A stretch of 22,310 bases of DNA from Pelargonium cotyledonis (taxonomy: Eukaryota > Streptophyta > Magnoliopsida > Geraniales > Geraniaceae). Of this stretch, positions 20,218 to 22,310 are shown piece after piece. The notes beneath the pieces were generated by a model that did not search any database, was not told the DNA's origin, and saw only the letters and a program-made list of their open reading frames with translations. Location: positions 1 to 22,310 of the forward strand of contig JAYMTA010001025.1 in the NCBI GenBank assembly GCA_036897625.1. The letters are read 5' to 3'. Positions within the stretch are counted from its first letter, which is position 1. Every line of letters begins with the position of its first letter. The position numbers and the translations under genes were made by a program.

Positions 20218-21576
20218 TTTTAGTACCCAAATTTTAGAGTGAATCTGGATTTGGTACACAATTTTTTATTATATTAGAGTTAGTACCTAAATTTTAATTT
20301 TGTATTCAATTTAGTACTTACCGCCAAATCCACCGTTAACCGATGCTGACGTGGACAAATGGTTGATGACATGACAAAATTGCGCTGATGTTGCAATTTT
20401 TGGTGCTGACGTGGACTACTAAAGTGTAAAAATGCACTGATATGGCAAAATGTGATGCTTACATGGATTTTTCTAATTTTTTAATATCATTATCAAAAAT
20501 AAAATAATTTATGAAACTAAAATAAAAAAATAACTCTCATCTCTCATATTTCTTTTTCACTCTCAGATGACATACCTCTCTCACTTTCCTCTTCTCAATT
20601 CCACACCGACGGCGACTCCTCTGAAATCGACATCGAACAACTGTCCCCACGACCTCCGGGCACGGTCGACCCATCCTCTTCCTGCTCATGTCCGTCCGTC
20701 ACCATCGAAATCGTCCCTATATGGCTCGTCCAACGGTCATATCCTCCATGACCTCCGTGCGCCGGAACTCCCATCCCCGAGCAAGAGAGAGTAGCCAGAA
20801 CTCTCACCGTCGTCGCCAGATTTGGGCTGAGCTTGGCGGATCTGAGCAGAGCTCGTCAGATTTGTTGTCGCAGCCGTCGTGCTCTTCTCCAGTCGTTGTC
20901 GTCAGATCTGGGCTGAGCTCACCGGATTTGTTGCCGTTGCCGTCGTGCACTTTCGTCTTCTCTGTTTTCTCCCTCTCCGGTAATGGTGTTTCGCTTCTCT
21001 CTCACCGAAACAGAGCATTGAAATGGGAAAAACAAGAAATCCCAAAACTGTAAAAGTAGGGAAGCACATTTCGTGGGGAACATATTGGTTTTGTAAATTT
21101 ATTTGTTTGATTTTTTTAAATTTGTTGTTGGATACAAATGAATGGATTTTATGAAGAGATTGTAGGTTTGATTGTAAAATCAAAAAGCAAGATTTTTTTG
21201 TGACTGAAATTTAATTTGGGTGAAAGAAAATGAAGAACATTCAATATAATGAGAATGAAGAACACTCAAGAAAAAACTGAGAAAATACAAGAAAATCAAT
21301 GGGAAAATAGAGAAAATTAAATCATTTTATTTTGTTATTATTATTTTTTAAATTATATCCATGTCATCATTAAGAGTGTGTCCAATGCTGCCACATCAGT
21401 ACAATTTTGTAAGGTCATCAATCATTTGTCTATGTCAGCATCGATTAATGGCGGATTTGACAGAGATAGACTGAAGGTACTAAATTGGGTATAAAATTAA
21501 AGTTCATGTATTAACTCTGATATAATAAAAGATTGTGTATTAAATCTAGGTTCAATCAAAGTTTGGGTATCAAAAT
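20218..21576. mobile_element. Non-autonomous long-TIR DNA transposon, probably Mutator-like (1.36 kb)
   Basis: The ends are long inverted repeats, about 20218-20515 and 21305-21576. Shared blocks include TTTAGTACCCAAA against TTTTGATACCCAAA, TTTTTTATTATATTAGAGTTA, CCCAATTTAGTACCTT-like, CGATGCTGACGTGGACAAATG and ACATGGAT. The left arm carries about 65 bp more, apparently from an internal duplication around GCTGAYGT. No transposase is encoded. The core (about 20590-20960) is markedly GC-richer and contains a duplicated segment. Plus-strand frames across the core (20567-20794 and 20688-21053) are Ser/Arg-rich low-complexity without a domain. An abutting 9-bp target duplication was not found at these tips, but a 16-bp direct repeat lies slightly farther out. 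Confidence 0.7.
20815..20947 (+). repeat. Imperfect internal duplication in the GC-rich core of the second TIR element
   Basis: CAGATTTGGGCTGAGCTTGG (about 20817) recurs as CAGATCTGGGCTGAGCTCAC (about 20903), and GATTTGTTGTCGCAGCCGTC (about 20857) recurs as GATTTGTTGCCGTTGCCGTC (about 20923). The second copy lacks about 20 bp between the two blocks. This is an old tandem duplication within the element's core. Confidence 0.6.
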
Positions 21577-21588
21577 TATTTTTAATTA

Positions 21589-21607
21589 AAAAAAAAAAAA
21601 AAAAAAA
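21589..21607 (+). repeat. Poly-A tract at the right side of the second TIR element
   Basis: An uninterrupted run of about 19-20 A residues, preceded by TTTTTAATT and directly followed by the right copy of the 16-bp direct repeat. The arrangement looks like the 3' end of a retrotransposed insertion, although chance A-tract expansion is equally possible. Confidence 0.6.
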
Positions 21608-21623
21608 CTTATGCGGACAAAAA
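21608..21623 (+). repeat. Right copy of the 16-bp direct repeat flanking the second TIR element
   Basis: CTTATGCGGACAAAAA, one mismatch from the left copy at 20163-20178, starting immediately after the poly-A tract. Confidence 0.6.
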
Positions 21624-22310
21624 GAAAAATTGGGCTGAGCATTTAGTAGAGTACAGTGATTGGTTGGGTTAGGATATGGGGGTGTTGTTTTTGGGCATCA
21701 TTGTGGCTAATTTTACATAATGGGCTTAATAGCGGAGATCATATATATCAATTCATGGGTTATGGGTTGACTATGAAATTTGTAAATTTAGGAACCACGT
21801 AAATTAATTGGATCGCTCATATAGCCCAAAAATTATGCTCAAATGTAAAAATTTCTTAAATATAATTCGGTTTCACTTCAGTTTCTTTCATATATTGAGT
21901 ATCTCTTCTAAAACGTATGTAAGTATGCAAAAAATGTAACATAAAAGTAACACAATAACCAACAAAGTTACAATTAAAAATCATCATCGGGACAAGTAAC
22001 TTAAAACGTTTGTTTATATTTAAATCTCATGTTTGAATTTCAGTTGTTATACTTGTTTATAAAAATAAAAATAAAAACAAAGTTACATCTACGATGGATG
22101 ACCAGAAATCCACTCATTAAAGAGACAAACGTCATTCTAGTAATTAAATTTTAGAAAATGAAAATATTACATTAGTAATCATATAGAAAGATAATCCAGA
22201 ATTACATACTTATTACAAAATTTATATTCAACATTGAACTCCCAAATATATGTAGTTTTGATCTACCAAACTTGCACTTTACTAGAAGTTTTGAATCTTC
22301 AAAGCAGCCA
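21624..22310. other. AT-rich intergenic DNA, nothing recognised
   Basis: About 690 bp to the window edge with no reading frame of note, no repeat shared with the rest of the window and no RNA gene that could be recognised. Confidence 0.6.

Overview
This is a nuclear plant DNA segment, most likely from a eudicot. The genes carry GT-AG introns and AT-rich intergenic DNA. They include plant-specific families: an L-type lectin receptor kinase, a BED/DUF659/hAT-type protein and a plant-type Pumilio. Non-autonomous terminal-inverted-repeat DNA elements lie between them. The repeats look like those of rosid or Rosaceae genomes, but that is only an impression and the species cannot be fixed from the window.

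Layout. At 1-1760 (+) is the 3' part of an L-type lectin receptor-like kinase gene, cut by the window edge. It converges on a four-exon gene at 2883-5684 (-), a BED zinc finger/DUF659/hAT-dimerisation protein that looks like a domesticated transposase. A promoter block rich in CCGG motifs (about 5860-6330) separates it from an intronless gene at 6515-7288 (-). That gene encodes a 257-aa protein resembling the HABP4/PAI-RBP1 (Stm1-like) RNA- and ribosome-binding family and has a clear TATA box. A 1.27-kb TIR element (7549-8822) sits just upstream of it. Next comes a nine-exon Pumilio gene at 9844-16696 (-), 1015 aa, with all eight PUF repeats readable. Its promoter side (about 16700-17250) has a CT-rich leader and a telo-box.

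From 17250 to the end no host gene was found. This part holds a probable PIF/Harbinger-like remnant (17254-18127) with a 49-bp tandem duplication. It also holds a second long-TIR element (about 20218-21576) with a GC-rich core. That element is bracketed by a 16-bp near-perfect direct repeat with a poly-A tract next to the right copy.

The genes do not form an operon or pathway. Two of the four (Pumilio and the HABP4-like protein) are predicted to act on mRNA or translation, one signals at the cell surface, and one is a probable nuclear DNA-binding protein derived from a transposase. The most interesting points are loss of the expected acidic catalytic residues in the hAT-derived protein, its apparently spliced 3' UTR, a cluster of UGUAC motifs in the Pumilio 3' UTR, and the unusual flanks of the second TIR element.
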